A stretch of 64,000 nt of DNA. Origin: Choristoneura fumiferana (taxonomy: Eukaryota > Arthropoda > Insecta > Lepidoptera > Tortricidae). Below the pieces are notes generated by a model, which had not been told where the DNA came from, searched no databases, and was given only the letters and a program-made list of their open reading frames with translations. Shown here piece by piece: positions 53,229 to 64,000 of this stretch (positions within the stretch are counted from its first letter, which is position 1; each line of letters opens with the position of its first letter). Both the position numbers and the translations under genes were made by a program. Location: the NCBI RefSeq assembly GCF_025370935.1, contig NC_133477.1, positions 18,566,048 to 18,630,047 of the forward strand, read 5' to 3'.

Positions 53229-53345
53229 AATAAAGTCGAGAGAAACACGAGCATAGCTCTCTCCATAGCCCTCTGAGTGACTTGGAGCTTCCTCATGAGG
53301 CCCATCGTTAACGCCCCACGTCTCAGATCCGTATGTAATCATGTA
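53229..53345 (-). pseudogene. RTE-like RT fragment
   Basis: GAGCATAGCTCTCTCCATAG and CGTCTCAGATCCGTATGTA are the reverse of the segment coding AMERAML and YGSET. Confidence 0.65.
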
Positions 53346-53673
53346 TAGACACAAAATAAGTAACAGTACAAGTAGTATAGATGTTTTTGTAACTTTGACC
53401 GCATCGATATTTTTTTAATTGAGTGTACATACTTGTTTTTGCACACACCTACGCAAGCACGCGCTTACATATGCACGCACACGACTATTTCTCAAAAAGT
53501 TTTCCATTTTCAGTTGTCCACTTATTAAAAAAAATCCTAACGCTATTTTAACACAAAAAATAAGTAATATTGTGTTTAAATATATGCAAAAACCTTGTGG
53601 TAAAGATGATAGAAAGTCAGATAATCTTTAGACCCAATAGAAAGTTTCGATGTCGTTATAAGGTAAGTAGGCG

Positions 53674-54165
53674 GTGCGGGCAAATATGATCGCGCGCAGG
53701 TTTGCTCGTTGCTCGAGGGAGGTGAAAGTTACATTGTTTCGAGCTTATTGTACCTCTCTATATACATGCAGCCTGTGGGCACAGTATACGCAGCGGGCCT
53801 ACGGGGCCCTCAGGGTCCAGTACAACAATGCGTTCCGGCTGTTGATGGGGCTGCCTCGCTTCTGTAGCGCATCAGGGATGTTCGCGGAGGCACGCGTCGA
53901 TTGTTTTTATGCGGCATTGCGTAAACGCGCTGCATCCCTGGTGCGCCGCGTCCTGTCGATGATCGCGGGCAGGCTAGACTGTGCCTATATGACACATTGT
54001 GGGAAACTACATGTCCCCACTAGTGTCATAATGTGGTGAACTCCCTATTTAGGATTAATTTAATATATATGTATAACTAACACTTATGTAGATTAAGTCA
54101 AACTAACAACATATGTGTCTAAGAAACATGAAATAAATGGATATTAATTTTTTTTTTTAATAAAA
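53674..54165 (+). pseudogene. Jockey-like RT C-terminal domain and 3' end
   Basis: A 121-codon reading frame contains SREVKVTLFRAYCTSLYTCS, YNNAFRLLMGLPRFCSASGM and YAALRKRAASLVRR, a conserved end of Jockey-type RTs. 5'-truncated. The 3' UTR ends GAAATAAATGGATATTAATT and a T-rich stretch. Confidence 0.75.
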
Positions 54166-54689
54166 TTACAATTTTGTCCTCACAAGAATTCGTGACGTTT
54201 TCCTGACGTCAAGAAATTTTGGATGTTTTATGCAGTTTATGTTTTATGATCTTGTCCTTAGTGTTAATAATTTCTTGACAAAACTGATCTTGTCAATTTC
54301 ATGACGGGACAACTTTTTGAGAAATACACACACACGCACACACGCACGTACTCACGAACGCACACACGAATTCACAAATAATTGTGAAAATAAACAAGAA
54401 ATCAATTTATTTTTCCAATTAAATTGTACTATAGTCACTGTCCGTTGGCAATTTTGATGACACAGTTAATTAGAAATATTGGTTTAAATTTAAATTGGGA
54501 ACTATGTTTAGAAACGTACGTGGCCGGCATCGACGCTGCGATTCAATTTAATTCATGGTCGTGCGATGAATCTCAAATTGGAAATTTGAATAGTTTTTTG
54601 TATTTTTTAAATAATAGTAGTATTGTACAACGAGAGCATAAAACGAGCCATTTTACCCGAGGCGTTCATAATAGCACCCGAGCCGGTAC

Positions 54690-54842
54690 GGCGAGGTTGG
54701 ATGACATGTCTAGCTTGCCGTTGCCTGAAAGAGATCGCTCTGAAGCGATAAGACCTTGGAAAATCTCTATATACCTGTGCTTTCTGTACTGCTTGCTATG
54801 TATTAGTGTTCAATATAGAGTTATTGTATTGTATTGTAACCA
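54690..54842 (+). mobile_element. Non-LTR 3' end with (TATTG)n tail
   Basis: CTGAAAGAGATCGCTCTGAA, TATATACCTGTGCTTTCTGT and a final GTATTGTATTG. The 155-codon ORF that covers it (54424-54891) has no recognisable domain; its C-terminal part is this repeat. Confidence 0.55.
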
Positions 54843-55179
54843 AGTACCTGGCCGCAAAGAATACTACACGACCCAGAAAAAGCAAACGTGACAAAAGCGA
54901 TCGATACATTAATTCGTGAACGTTTTCTCTTGTCGATGTCGCTCACTAATATCAGGGCGCGCTAACGACCCGAGCTGTCGCCCGCGGCCTGCACTCACAC
55001 CGAATCAGAATTCTTTGCAATCACTTTTTTTATATAAAAAAGGTAGCGTTTGACCACAACCACGCCTGATGCTAAGCGAAGATGTGGACGAAGATGGAGC
55101 ACGCTTGCCCAATAAGTATATGCTTTTCACACTCGGAATATTCCCTTAAAGTGAACTTCTGCAAAATTATTTAGAAAGA

Positions 55180-56768
55180 AAAAAAGAATACATTTATTCA
55201 CAACACAACGATAGACAACACTACACACGACACAACAATATTATTGATAGATAGATAGATAGATAAAACGTTTATTTGTTACTGCAAACACACACAATCA
55301 TTACATAATAAGAAAACAGTCCTAACTTAAATGTAAACAATTTTCAATTGTTTGTGTGCGATGCAGTAGTGCAAAAGGGATGAGAAGGGAAGGAAGGGAG
55401 GGGAAGGGAAAGGGGGGTATTGAGTACGGTTATAGATATACTTCTGGTTCGATAGGTATTTAACATCAGCTGCCAGATTTGGTACATTTAAGGATGATAA
55501 TCATTTTACTTATCTATCATTGTAATACAAACTAGACTAGTGTATTTCAATACAGAAATTTAAATGTTTAGATAGTTTAATGGGGCAATATCAATATTTA
55601 AGACACCATTTGACGTTGTTTTGTTTACATTTAGTTAAATAACTGTCCAAACCAAGTATAGGTAGTAAGATTTAGATATCGCTCGAATTATTTTTAGATT
55701 TTTATAGCTGAGTGTTTTCTTTTAAGGGCGGTAGGACTTCATGCAATGTTCTTCTGCTTTCCTACGACCATCTTTCGTTGCTGGGTTACCGTTAAAGGTT
55801 GTCTCTGTGATTATACTACGAAGGCAGTTGCTCTTGAGAAGTGGCGATGGGTAGTGAAGCGTGAACTAGCTATAAGAGCGGGGCAGCACCAGCAGTCTCC
55901 TGAACATAATCCTGGAGCGAGTGGAGAGCCCTATAGTAAGGATAGTAAGGCACTGGAATGACTGTTACACGCGCTCCAATAAAGGTTAGGTTATTTGTTT
56001 TTTTTTTTAATTTAATTCTGTTCCTGATTATGTTTTTCAATACTTTTTTTAGTATACTTATTAATTCACGGTTTTAATTTTAATTTTATTCACTAACGTA
56101 GGTAATAAGACAATTATTACTAACACAATATGAATTGATTATGTTTGAAATAGGTACATTATTATTATTATAAGTTTTCAACCAAGGACCACGATTGCTT
56201 TGCCAAGAGTGTAGATACCTATTCTTACTTAGAAGACGAAGTGTGGCTTTAATAATAGGTTACCTACCAATTAAGAAAAAATTGAAAACCTTCGATATTG
56301 TCATTTTAAAACTAAATAACTCATAAACGACTGAACCGATTTTAATAAAAAAAATTAACAAACCACCGGAAAGAAACTCGCTTTCTTGTAAAAAAATGGA
56401 AATTGATCGGTCTGCTTGAGAGTTACGATACCATACAGACAGACGTTGGCCACAAACTTATACCCCCTTTTTGCAGCGGGGGTTTTGAATCAGTATCCTC
56501 GCATTTCCAGCTACCACAGGCTGGGCACAAGCCTCTTCTCAGAATTAAGTTTTTTTTTGAAAAACAAACTAAAAAGTTAAAAATAACTAGGTACGGAATC
56601 TAGGTTTTTTTCAGTTTACTTACCCAACCTTTTCCTATCAGAAAAATGCATACCCACAGTTATTGCTACTTTTGGAGTAGTTGCCTATTATTTATTAAGA
56701 TTTATTTTGTTGTAGTCGTTACAAGTTTATGTTGAGCTACCTTGTCAGGCACCGACTCAAAAAAGTAT
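55180..56768. other. No gene recognised
   Basis: A GATA run at 55246-55265, a GGGAAGG-rich patch at 55384-55416. The ORF at 55746-55961 has no recognisable domain. Confidence 0.35.
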
Positions 56769-56925
56769 AGGTAGTGCCACGAAAGTTGAAGTGATGATGA
56801 CAGCTACATGAAGAATTGATTGCATAAAAAAGAATGAATGAAATGATTGAGTAAAATGTCAAAATCTCGCTGTCATTACATGACATCTTCTTGTGTGCGT
56901 GACCTCAACTCTGGTGATACTATCT
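56769..56925. mobile_element. MITE, second copy of the 19222-19393 element
   Basis: AGGTAGTGCCACGAAAGTT at the left; right end AACTCTGGTGATACTA. Confidence 0.7.
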
Positions 56926-56957
56926 ATAAAAATTGTACATCTTTTTTATTGTTTGCA

Positions 56958-57235
56958 GGTGGTAGGACCTTGTGCATGGTCCGCCCGGATTGCTACCACC
57001 ATCTTGCTCGCTAATCCTGCCGTGAAACAGCAGTGCTTGCACTGTTGTGTTTCGGCGTGGAGAGTAAGACAGCCGGTGAAATTACTGGCACTTGAAGTAT
57101 CGCATCTTAGGCCTCTAGGTTGGCAACGCATCTGCAATCCCCCTGGTGTTGCAGGTGTCTATGGGCGGTGGTGATCTCTTACCATCAGGAGACCCACTTG
57201 CTCGTTTGCCATCCAGTCCAATAAAAAAAAAACGT
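56958..57235 (+). mobile_element. Non-LTR 3' end with poly-A
   Basis: Matches 10640-10910 throughout and ends CATCCAGTCCAATAAAAAAA. Confidence 0.75.
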
Positions 57236-57609
57236 GTCCGCACCACCTGGCTGTAAATAAGCTATGTGTGAATCTCTCTCTATCTCTATCTTTCTGCTTT
57301 TACTTAGCAACAGACATGCTTCGGTGTGACACACGGCCATGTCCCAATCGTGTCATTACCGGCAGTTGCCGTCGGCTGCTCAATTACAGCTGCCCATCCA
57401 GTTTATGACGGGTGTTCATCCCTAGCAGTCTTTTGTAGACTCGAACAACGGCAAATGAAACTGTTTTGTATTCCGTTAGGGTTGGCAGCGACTAGCCTAA
57501 TGGCTAGGTTAATACGTTTCGAAGTATTGAGTCTTTGTCTATGTAGGTATACCACAGAGCTTAGGACACAGACCTCACCTTTTTAATCATTGACATATTT
57601 TGTCCCGTT

Positions 57610-57905
57610 GTTGTAGACTTTTTTTTTATTTATATTTAATTTTATCGTCTTGACATTCTAATTATATAATTTGATTGATCTTTCCAATTTATTAAATTTG
57701 ACATAGTAGTAATTGTACTTAATTTTAACTTTTTGACCATGTTTTACCCTTGATTATTGTTATTATTATTTTTAAATTGAATTCTAATTTTATTTCTTTG
57801 TGTACAATTTGACGATCCTTTTGTGATTTTTTTAAAATTACCTGACCATGTATTTATAATGTATTTTTTCATTAGGTAATAAATAAATCTAATCTAATCT
57901 AATCT
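57610..57905 (+). mobile_element. Non-LTR 3' UTR with (AATCT)n tail
   Basis: AT-rich 3' UTR-like stretch ending AGGTAATAAATAAATCTAAT and further AATCT units. Confidence 0.6.
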
Positions 57906-57974
57906 AGGTACCTATAATAAAAAGAGAAATGTCACTTGAGCTAAACACGGCCTATACAAGATGTTTTAGAATGT

Positions 57975-58230
57975 ATCTAGACTAGTTTTTACCCGCAGCT
58001 TTGCACACGTAAATAATAAGATCCAGCAGCTGAATTGATATTTCGGGATTTTTTAAATTTCCGTGGGAATTCCCTAAAATTAAATCGTGGTTTTCATTGA
58101 AGTTACATTAAAAACAGTCATGTTCAATTTCATGACTCTCAAAGCCCAGCGGTTGTTGTTTAGAGATTTTGTCCATATCCCGTAGGAAATAACAAGCAGC
58201 TTATGTTTTATGCCAGATGTCCAGCTTCTT
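57975..58230 (+). repeat. Dispersed 'CTAGC...ATATTAGT' repeat, 5' part
   Basis: ACTAGTTTTTACCCGCAGCT and CAAAGCCCAGCGGTTGTTGT as in 26375-26850. Cut off where the next SINE begins. Confidence 0.65.
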
Positions 58231-58233
58231 ACA

Positions 58234-58348
58234 TCGAAAATACAAAACTGAGACATGGATGCACAGAAACTAGAAAAGAGACCAGCGCTGGGATCGAACC
58301 CAGGTCCTCAGCAATCCGTGCTGCGTGCTATAACCCCTACACCAGGAT
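58234..58348 (-). mobile_element. tRNA-like SINE segment, fifth copy
   Basis: GAGACATGGATGCACAGAAA, GATCGAACCCAGGTCC and CTATAACCCCTACACC. Same family as in the 22-24 kb duplication. Confidence 0.7.
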
Positions 58349-58882
58349 CAGGATTTTACAAGCCTGCTACACATATAATGTAAAAAAAACGTGTGAATGT
58401 GTATGTACTGATACTCTTTCACGCTATAAAATGACTAGACGATTGACAAAAGAAAAGTGGTAACCATACAGTAATGGCCACGGTATAGTAATTGCCCACT
58501 TGAATTAAATCAAAAAGTGGTAAATCATGTCAATATATGTGCTAATTATAATAATCTAGTCGCTTTTATCATTAAATTATTTGTATTATTGTTGTTTCAT
58601 ATAAAACATTCAAGTGGTCAATTACTGTATGGTTTACCCTACGTGTCCAATATAATTTACTGATAATCATTTACTTTAATTATTTACTAATAATCAATAA
58701 TTACTGACGGACTAAATGGAATATTACAAATCATTATTGGGTAACTATACGATAAGAAAACTATAAAAACACTGTAATTTGAAACTTCTTTATAATCTTA
58801 TTTTTGATGTAAAAAAAATACAAAATGCCTTTGCACGACATTTATACCAGCAAAAATCCGTCAACAAAATCTCGGCATGGAA

Positions 58883-59012
58883 CAGAGGGGCTACTACGAA
58901 ACTCGAAAATCGAAGTTCGTATCGCACCGTCCCTTTCACTCGCGTATTACATGACATAAACGTCAGCGGGACGGCAACATACGATGCTCGAGTTTTGCAT
59001 TTCGTAGTATAC
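58883..59012. mobile_element. GCAGGGCTACTACGAAA-family MITE
   Basis: GGGGCTACTACGAAACTCGA at the left; right arm decayed (GCATTTCGTAGTATAC). Confidence 0.7.
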
Positions 59013-59186
59013 GGTCAGATAATCTCAAGAGATAAAAGCCGTCGAAACCCAACAGTATAAGTGTACTAAACATTTTCAAGGAAAGCTAAACTTCCCGGAG
59101 GACGCAAAAATAGAACGAAACTTAGTTTTCCGGCGTTGATTATACCCAGGGGAAGGTTTGCTCTACAGCTTCGCAGACAACTCTGC

Positions 59187-59318
59187 AGGGCTACTACGAA
59201 ACACGAAATCGAAGTTCGTGTCGTGCGGTCCCTGTGACACTTATACTGTTTTAATACGAGAGCGAGAGGGACGGTACGACACGAACTTAGCTTCGTCGTT
59301 TCACGTAGTAGCCCTGCT
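59187..59318. mobile_element. GCAGGGCTACTACGAAA-family MITE
   Basis: GCAGGGCTACTACGAAACAC and CGTAGTAGCCCTGC ends; interior GAGAGCGAG-type block as at 18710. Confidence 0.8.
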
Positions 59319-59319
59319 G

Positions 59320-60995
59320 CAACGTGTGATCATTTGCGAAATAGAACAAAAATTAAATAAAAATACAAAAAGATTCCAAAAAAACAATCTGTATTTGTTA
59401 TAGAAAAATCTGAGGGATTGGAAAATATTCTTTTTAAATAACATCACCGACACCGTTGTCAATAAGACGGTAGGTATCGTATAGTAGTGTAAAGAATTTG
59501 CAATCTAAGGTTGCAATATAATGTAGCGTGCTGATGACCTCGCGTCAGGTTATTTATTTCCTGGTAGTTTTGAGGAATTCGTAATTCCAAAGTCAAAGCA
59601 AAGATACAGTATATATAGGAGAGTCAAACGATCTTTGACTATAGGCTTCATAAGTATTTCAAACTTGAACTTCAGTTCGTGGATGTTAGATGTGATGTGG
59701 AACCGGCGAACTGCATGCGCCAGCACAGTTTTCGTAACATTATAGAGTAATTTACCTGCAATCAAAAACATGAGGAAATTGAGTCGAGTAAAATCAATAG
59801 TTTATTTGCAAATGAGCTGAAAGAAATATGGCAGTTTTTTTTTCTAAGAATTAATAGAAAATTTTATTTACAATGCACGTGCTCGGAAAGTGCCTCTGAC
59901 GTGGGTCAACATATCCATAGAAAATGAGTGATTCCTGCACGCATCCACAAGTGTGCAGTAAAGTTGTATGGATTTTCTTACCGCACTTGTGCGGTAAGTA
60001 ACTTTTAAATTGCCAAATGATGTCCAAAGTATTGTTAAAAAAAATAAGTCTAAAGAGTCGTTATAGTTAAGCTTTGAACAAATAAGAAAACGTTGATGCA
60101 ACCATCTGAATATTTACTGATAAGATAATACAGATTAAACGCGACAGAAAAGAGAACGTTATTATTTTTTTTCATGTAAACTCGTATTTTTAATTCCGTC
60201 TAAAGTTATGAAAAAAAAAGGAATAAATTCTTGAGTCCAATTCGGACCGTGCGACGTCAAGCGCGCGCACTCGCGAAAGTTAACCAATGAGCTTCCAGTG
60301 CGCGCGCACGACGTAGCACGAACAATCATGGTTACCCGTTCGCGCCTGTCATGAAACCCCGCCAAAGTAATGTTCATGAGTTCAGTCGGTGAATTAATTT
60401 TTGATGAGTAAATTAAAATGAAGAGTTCAAATGATGAATTTATATCTGACTTTACGCCGCCTTACGTCCTCCACGAAACACATATTGTCAGTGGACAAAC
60501 TCAATGCTGAAAAAATACGTGAACTATAATATACATACCTAAGTTAATAAACATCGTAAATTGATAAGAAATAATCTACTTCTACACGCATGGATATATA
60601 ACATCTACCGGTAGTCTTATTCTTATTTATTTGCTTTTATCTATTAGAATTAGTGACCAGTTTGATTTATTTACAGTTCCAAAGCCAAAAAAATCTCAGA
60701 TTTACGGGTATAACTTTTTGTTAAGAGCTGTAGATTAGATACATAATACATATACTTGATGTTACTTAACTATTACAGGGATTTATTCACGGGTTGCACT
60801 GATTTAGCATTATAGGAGCGTGCATCTCCAATAAGGACAGCCATAGAAGTGGTGGAAAATGTCAAGCAACAGGGCTAAATTAATCATAAAAAATCACGAT
60901 ACTAAAACAAAGTCTCCTTTACCTATCATTACTAGCTCTAGCTGTTCTAATCTTCTGAGTCAATGATTGTAATGAAAGTTGGTTTAATAAAGTGT
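59320..60995. other. No gene recognised; one GC-rich inverted repeat
   Basis: 60248-60271 and 60297-60320 form a 24-bp inverted repeat with three mismatches (GCGCGCGCACT core) around CCAATGAG. Ends at the assembly gap. Confidence 0.4.
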
Positions 60996-61095
60996 NNNNN
61001 NNNNNNNNNNNNNNNNNNNNNNNNNNNNNNNNNNNNNNNNNNNNNNNNNNNNNNNNNNNNNNNNNNNNNNNNNNNNNNNNNNNNNNNNNNNNNNN
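60996..61095. other. Assembly gap, 100 N
   Basis: Exactly 100 unknown bases, the usual placeholder for a gap of unknown size. An apparent ORF across it is meaningless. Confidence 0.99.
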
Positions 61096-61867
61096 CGTTC
61101 CAGAGGTTAATCTGTAGATTTTCTTACGGTACGCATATTTATACTCATCACAAGTTGCACAGCATTGCGGGCTCTTCTCAGTAGGCGCTTATTTTTGCGC
61201 ACACCTGTCACATAATTAACGATTCTATTAGCATAACTGAGCTACATATCTTTCTAGATTCGTAGGTAGCTAAAATGAATAAAAACGGAACCCTATGTCA
61301 TGCTATGCTATGCAATGCCATGTCTGTCTGCACGTCCGTCCGTGGCTTTGCTCAGTGCTATAAAGCTGTAATTTTTGCTCAATGTATGCCGAAGAAATGT
61401 TTAAGAAAACCGAACTTGTAAGTAGTAATAAATAGTATATTATGTTGTTATTTATAAATAACGAAAATCTTCAAATTATACATAAATCCTATCTATCCTT
61501 TTAAGCATAATAACAACCTGGAAAAAAAGGTCGCCAGTGTCACATTCACAAACAACCCAACAAAACTCGTTTGAGATTATAAAAAGTTTCCGAGTTTGGA
61601 AGAAATGATAATACACAGCCCCTAATCTCGCATTATGAGTTTTAAGACTTGAAAAAAAGACCAATTTAAATAAATTTCATCTTCAGCCTATCGCAGTATG
61701 TTGCAAGATATAAGCGCCTCCTGAGACGCCGTTAAGCCAGGTCTTTGATCAAAAGTAACATCGTCATCATCAGCTGGAAGACGACCACTTATGAACAAAG
61801 ATTTACAGGCACGGAATGTCACGATGACAGGTTGCCGATGTCTACCAGTTTCCCGCAACTCTAGCAA

Positions 61868-62228
61868 TACGGTATTTGACTGTTTTGTATATGTTTTATA
61901 AATTAAAAATTCACAATGCCTGTTATCGCATAGAGAAACAATTTTTAAGCTACCTTGACAAATAACAAAGTTTTAAAGGTTTGAAATTCAAGATTAGAAA
62001 GAGAAAGGCATACTGGCATGTGACGTCACACGCCAGTACCGCCATACTTGTTGCATAGAGAAAAGCGTTTGAGAAAGAGACAAAGACAGAGATACAGATT
62101 TTTCAAAAAATCACTTTAAATCCAATTTTCAATCGATTTAAATCTTCTCTTCGCTAAACACTATCTGTATATCTATATTTTCAGAATAATATTAAGATAT
62201 GGCAAATTAAGGAGTGTCAAATACCGTA
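61868..62228. mobile_element. TACGGTATTTGAC MITE, copy 3 (right arm)
   Basis: 361 bp, reverse orientation twin of 49811-50166; TGACGTCA kept. Confidence 0.85.
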
Positions 62229-63704
62229 TCCCCCGACGGCAGCAACGGCAATCTGAAAAAAAACCGTTTTGTTTTTTAAATTTTTTTAGGTACATCATTG
62301 TTTGGTAAACCGAGTTGTGCGACATTTTTTCTATATTTAAAAAAATACAAAGATTATGGACGTTTTAAGTTAAGTTAAGTTAGAAAGTCTGCACTGAATT
62401 TTATTTTTCTAGAAAGAGAAGGAATGCATCCCTTAATCACTCTTCCTTATTTTTCATTAGACAATGAGGGCTATCGCGTATGATTTCACCACTAGAGGCG
62501 CTAGTGTAGCGTGAGGTCTCCGAAATGTCAAATCTCATAGTTTTTGGGTGAGCTACGCGATTTATTTATAATTAGAATAATTTTGTGAATATTTTACAAT
62601 ATCTGAAATTAATTATGGCAAATATGCGTTCCGGGCCAATGAATGTCTGTGTTTTGAGACAGTTTTGTCTTTCGGAAACCTTTATCTTCCCTTTTTTCCG
62701 AACAAAACGGGGACTATGCAACACTGTGGCATGCTCGATATTTTTATGGTACGGTTTTAAGGTGTATTAAATATGATTTTAATCTAAACTTTGTTTTCAC
62801 GCCCGTAATAACAGACTTTGAAAGCCATACTTAAAAACCTCACGCAACAGTGCGCCATTTAGTGAGATAAAAAACGATAGCCCTCATTCGTCTATATAAT
62901 CTTCTATCTATCTATCATATTTCCCAGGTTTATGTTCAGGAACGGACAAGTTTTGGTGATGATGATAATGATGAGAAATGATTTACTTAGCCCAAACACG
63001 ACCTCATAAAAAGTAGTCGTTTAAGTAAACCTTAGTAAAATTAACCGCAGCCAAAAGTTAATTCCGTTCTATTGTGAAATTTAATATAACCAAGGAATAA
63101 AAACTCCACGCATTGTTAACAGAAATTGAACAGAACTTGACAATGCGTCCTGAACTTGGGAAATTAGTCTTTCTTTCAATTTCTGCGTTAACTGAATTCC
63201 GCGGGGGCATTAATTACGTGGCTTTTGTTAAAGTTTTGGTCTCTACTAGTCTTCGGAATGGTTTATTGCTTAACTTTATTAAGGCTGGCACTAGATCGTT
63301 TAGAAAGAAAGAAAGAAAGAAATATTATATTCGGACCTCGCACATTACATAAGAAAAATATTAAAAAAAAGAAAAAACAACAATATAATATTAAAATAAA
63401 AAGAAGTTTACTAATCTTGTGTTTTATTTTGGTTTTATTTCAATAACGATGGGCCTAAATCACTGCCCATTGGCTTCCGTGAGATGGTCATGGAATCTGA
63501 AGCAGACCGAAGAGGAGATGGCAGGACAATTTGGATGCATAATCAAGTAGTGGCAGGAGCATGCTCTCAATAGGAACGAGTGGGGGAAGAAGGGGAGACC
63601 TTTACCAGCGCAGTGCGATACTTTAAAACGCTAATAAAAAAAGAAATAGTACAGTGTTTGCTATCACTGTCACTTCTCACGTAGGAAATCGTGGAAAACG
63701 TTAG

Positions 63705-63815
63705 CGGGACCACGAAATTCGAATATCGAAGTTCGTATCGAACCGTCCCTCTCACTCTCGTGTTAAATAAAATAAGCGTCAGTGGGACGGTACGATACGA
63801 ACTTCGATTTTCGAA
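63705..63815. mobile_element. GCAGGGCTACTACGAAA-family MITE, right-arm copy
   Basis: Twin of 48166-48275 in reverse. Confidence 0.7.
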
Positions 63816-64000
63816 TTTGTCAAATTAAATAAAATTGTCACCCAATTACAAATCAAATCAGTACTTATTTTATTTTAAGTTGTGTTAGACTAGGTAGTTT
63901 AAATGAGTGTTTTAGTAATTTATTAAAATAAATGAATTGTGTTGTAATCAATTCCTCCAGAAACACAAGGAAAAGAATTTCAAGTTAACTTTTAATCGTG

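Larger units (their letters stand above)
61096..64000. repeat. Large inverted duplication, right arm
   Basis: Reverse complement of 47982-51249, starting at the first base after the gap and still matching at the window end, so its full length is unknown. Lacks the SINE of the left arm. Confidence 0.93.

Noticed and set aside
54424..54891. 155-codon ORF as a gene
   Set aside because: No domain seen, and its C-terminal third is a dispersed non-LTR 3' end with a TATTG tail.
60963..61184. ORF running through the N gap
   Set aside because: Created by translating unknown bases.
62585..63352. Short ORFs shared by both duplication arms as conserved genes
   Set aside because: Their conservation follows from the duplication itself; no known domain and no splice context.

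Overview
The window reads as insect nuclear DNA, most likely from a moth or butterfly. It is AT-rich and intron-bearing. It contains one intact cytochrome P450 gene of the insect CYP9 type and is otherwise almost entirely transposable-element debris: palindromic MITEs, tRNA-headed SINEs whose 3' tails run into GATGAT repeats, and RTE-like and Jockey/CR1-like non-LTR fragments. The lepidopteran assignment rests on the CYP9 gene plus remembered resemblance of several repeats to common lepidopteran elements; no search was run.

The only protein-coding gene I can support is the CYP9-type P450 on the + strand (13251-21998). It has ten exons joined by nine GT-AG introns, every junction keeps frame, and the product is 529 residues. 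The membrane anchor, WxxxR, ExxR, PERF and haem-Cys motifs are all present. Two normally conserved positions are changed: the I-helix Gly is Ser328, and the Glu usual after the haem loop is Gly482. Most introns carry transposon insertions, and a TTAA-flanked MITE begins 20 bp after the stop codon.

Layout. 1-13 kb: inverted-repeat elements, including a 2.4 kb segment bounded by perfect 31-bp inverted repeats (1582-3992), a SINE inserted in an RTE relic (5137-5690), a ~135-bp tandem repeat and a TTAA-flanked MITE. 13.2-22 kb: the P450 gene. 22.3-24.7 kb: a ~1.2 kb direct tandem duplication carrying inverted tRNA-like SINE segments. 24.8-25.7 kb: a 427-bp segment flanked by 15-bp direct repeats and filled with a reiterated ATCRTGATAT-like motif, then an 86-bp near-perfect palindrome. 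26-47 kb: a gene-free repeat field with an RTE pseudogene (38.6-39.8 kb), a hAT-like element with 8-bp target duplication and a possible Harbinger-like element. 48-51.2 kb and 61.1-64 kb: two arms of a large inverted duplication. The right arm begins exactly at a 100-N scaffold gap (60996-61095). The arms differ by one SINE, present in the left and absent in the right, so they are diverged copies or, quite possibly, two haplotypes placed in the same scaffold.

No operon, CRISPR array, rRNA gene or convincing functional tRNA gene was seen. Apart from the P450, open reading frames are short and are best read as chance or as transposon remnants.
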